Below the pieces are notes generated by a model, which made no database searches, was not told where the DNA came from, and saw nothing but the letters and a program-made list of their open reading frames with translations. A stretch of 64,000 bases of DNA from JADLGL01 sp963823045 (GTDB lineage: Bacteria; Pseudomonadota; Alphaproteobacteria; Rhizobiales; Kaistiaceae). A program made the position numbers and the translations under genes. Each line of letters begins with the position of its first letter. Within the stretch, counting starts at the first letter, position 1. Shown one piece after another: positions 63,331 through 64,000 of this stretch. The DNA lies in assembly GCA_963823045.1 (NCBI GenBank), contig CAWGKA010000007.1, forward strand, positions 186,001-250,000. Reading direction: 5' to 3'.

Positions 63331-64000
63331 ATGAGCCTGCGGACGATCCGACCGGTCAGACACATCGAGCGCGGCGGGAAGACCGTGGCCATCCGAACGA
63401 TCGAGGAACTCCGCTCGCATGTCGCCTTGGCGACAAGAATCGAGCTGTCTACGATCCCGCCATACCTCTACGCCATGTACACGATCAAGGATCAGGGCTC
63501 GGCTGCCGCGCGCCTGATCGCGAGTGTCGTCGTTGAGGAGATGCTCCACGTCAGCCTCACCGCAAACCTCATGCTCGCCATTGGCGGCAACCCAGTTTTC
63601 GACGCGAGCGTGGTGCCTTCCTACCCGGCGCCGCTCACGCACCACCGGCCGGAACTGCCGTTGGGCCTGCGGCGATGCACCGCGGAAGTCGTCCGCGACA
63701 CCTTCATGGCCATCGAGCGGCCCAAGCCGCCGGCGGCGGCTCCTGAGGATGACGACTACGAGACCTTGGGGCAGTTCTATGCGGCGCTGGAGGACGCGAT
63801 CTACGCATTGGCCGCAAAGGCGGACCTGTTCGCCAACCACCAGCCCGGACGCCAGCTCTCTGATCCGACCTTCTACGGGCCGGTCATGTTCGACGAGGAC
63901 GACAGCGGCGGTCTCCTGCTGATCCGCGACCGCGACAGCGCCAGAGCGGCCCTCGAAATCATCATCCATCAAGGCGAAGGCATCAGCGAGCATCGATGGG
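63331..64000 (+). CDS. Ferritin-like protein, iminophenyl-pyruvate dimer synthase domain type (3' end outside window)
   Basis: The frame is open from 63331 to the window end. The protein reads ELRSHVALATRIELSTIPPY, then ARLIASVVVEEMLHVSL with an ExxH di-metal site, then NLMLAIGGNPVF. This is the helical ferritin-like domain found in VioB-like and other natural-product or stress proteins. ATG 63331 is the first start; GTG 63385 is an alternative closer to the domain. The 177-base gap before it, between divergent genes, shows no clear promoter. Confidence 0.8.
   Translation, partial: MSLRTIRPVRHIERGGKTVAIRTIEELRSHVALATRIELSTIPPYLYAMYTIKDQGSAAARLIASVVVEEMLHVSLTANLMLAIGGNPVFDASVVPSYPAPLTHHRPELPLGLRRCTAEVVRDTFMAIERPKPPAAAPEDDDYETLGQFYAALEDAIYALAAKADLFANHQPGRQLSDPTFYGPVMFDEDDSGGLLLIRDRDSARAALEIIIHQGEGISEHRW

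Noticed and set aside
60751..64000. A natural-product cluster formed by the monooxygenase and ferritin-like gene
   Set aside because: The two are on opposite strands with unrelated genes between and no core biosynthetic enzyme in the window.
1..64000. tRNA, rRNA, insertion sequences, prophage, attachment sites
   Set aside because: Intergenic regions were read for cloverleaf-like arms, transposase motifs and terminal repeats; none was convincing.

Overview
This window reads as a chromosomal core segment of an alphaproteobacterium, most likely order Hyphomicrobiales (Rhizobiales). This is inferred from high G+C by eye, a B12-dependent ribonucleotide reductase, an Omp25/RopB-type outer membrane protein, a DnaA-like HdaA next to ppk/ppx, and gene orders familiar from rhizobia: aspS/rnd divergent, purN-purM, uvrC-pgsA, lptF-lptG-lptD-surA-pdxA-rsmA facing fabD-fabG-acpP-fabF-mltG-yicC-gmk, and rpsF-rpsR-rplI. 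No rRNA, tRNA, insertion sequence, prophage or CRISPR array was seen.

Layout. 1-6.7 kb: 3' part of nrdJ, a lysine/alanine-rich histone H1-like protein with a strong terminator, and two tandem exported proteins of unknown function that appear to be paralogues. 6.7-16 kb: aspS (minus) and rnd (plus) divergent, then a minus-strand run CDP-alcohol transferase, perM, hdaA, ppk, ppx. 16-25.3 kb: purM-purN-SDR-uvrC-pgsA, ndk, a small unknown gene, rsgA behind an apparent leader-peptide region, and an ABC-F ATPase. 25.3-42.1 kb: omp25-like, holC and pepA (minus), the LPS transport and outer-membrane biogenesis cluster (plus), then the fatty acid synthesis cluster (minus). 42.1-52.6 kb: rpsF-rpsR-rplI, cfa, dnaB, alr, radA, cvpA, purF, SDR (all plus). 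52.6-59.2 kb: der, a TPR membrane protein and panB (minus), an RNA methyltransferase (plus), tag (minus), a DegP-like protease (plus). 59.3-64 kb: a more accessory minus-strand series (ArsR regulator, AHSA1 protein, exported protein, Imm-5-like protein, FAD monooxygenase), then a ferritin-like gene running off the end.

Two observations stand out. First, eight conserved genes (ppx, perM, ABC-F, lptF, yicC, dnaB, the RNA methyltransferase, tag) are each split by one frameshift, and seven of the eight are repaired by removing one base. dnaB and lptF are normally essential, so this looks like insertion-type sequence error rather than gene decay. Second, the region upstream of rsgA shows a well-spaced promoter, a 16-codon ORF with a near-perfect Shine-Dalgarno, and three mutually exclusive pairing segments, the last touching the rsgA ribosome binding site. 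That is the architecture of a peptide-controlled attenuator and is the best candidate here for something undescribed.
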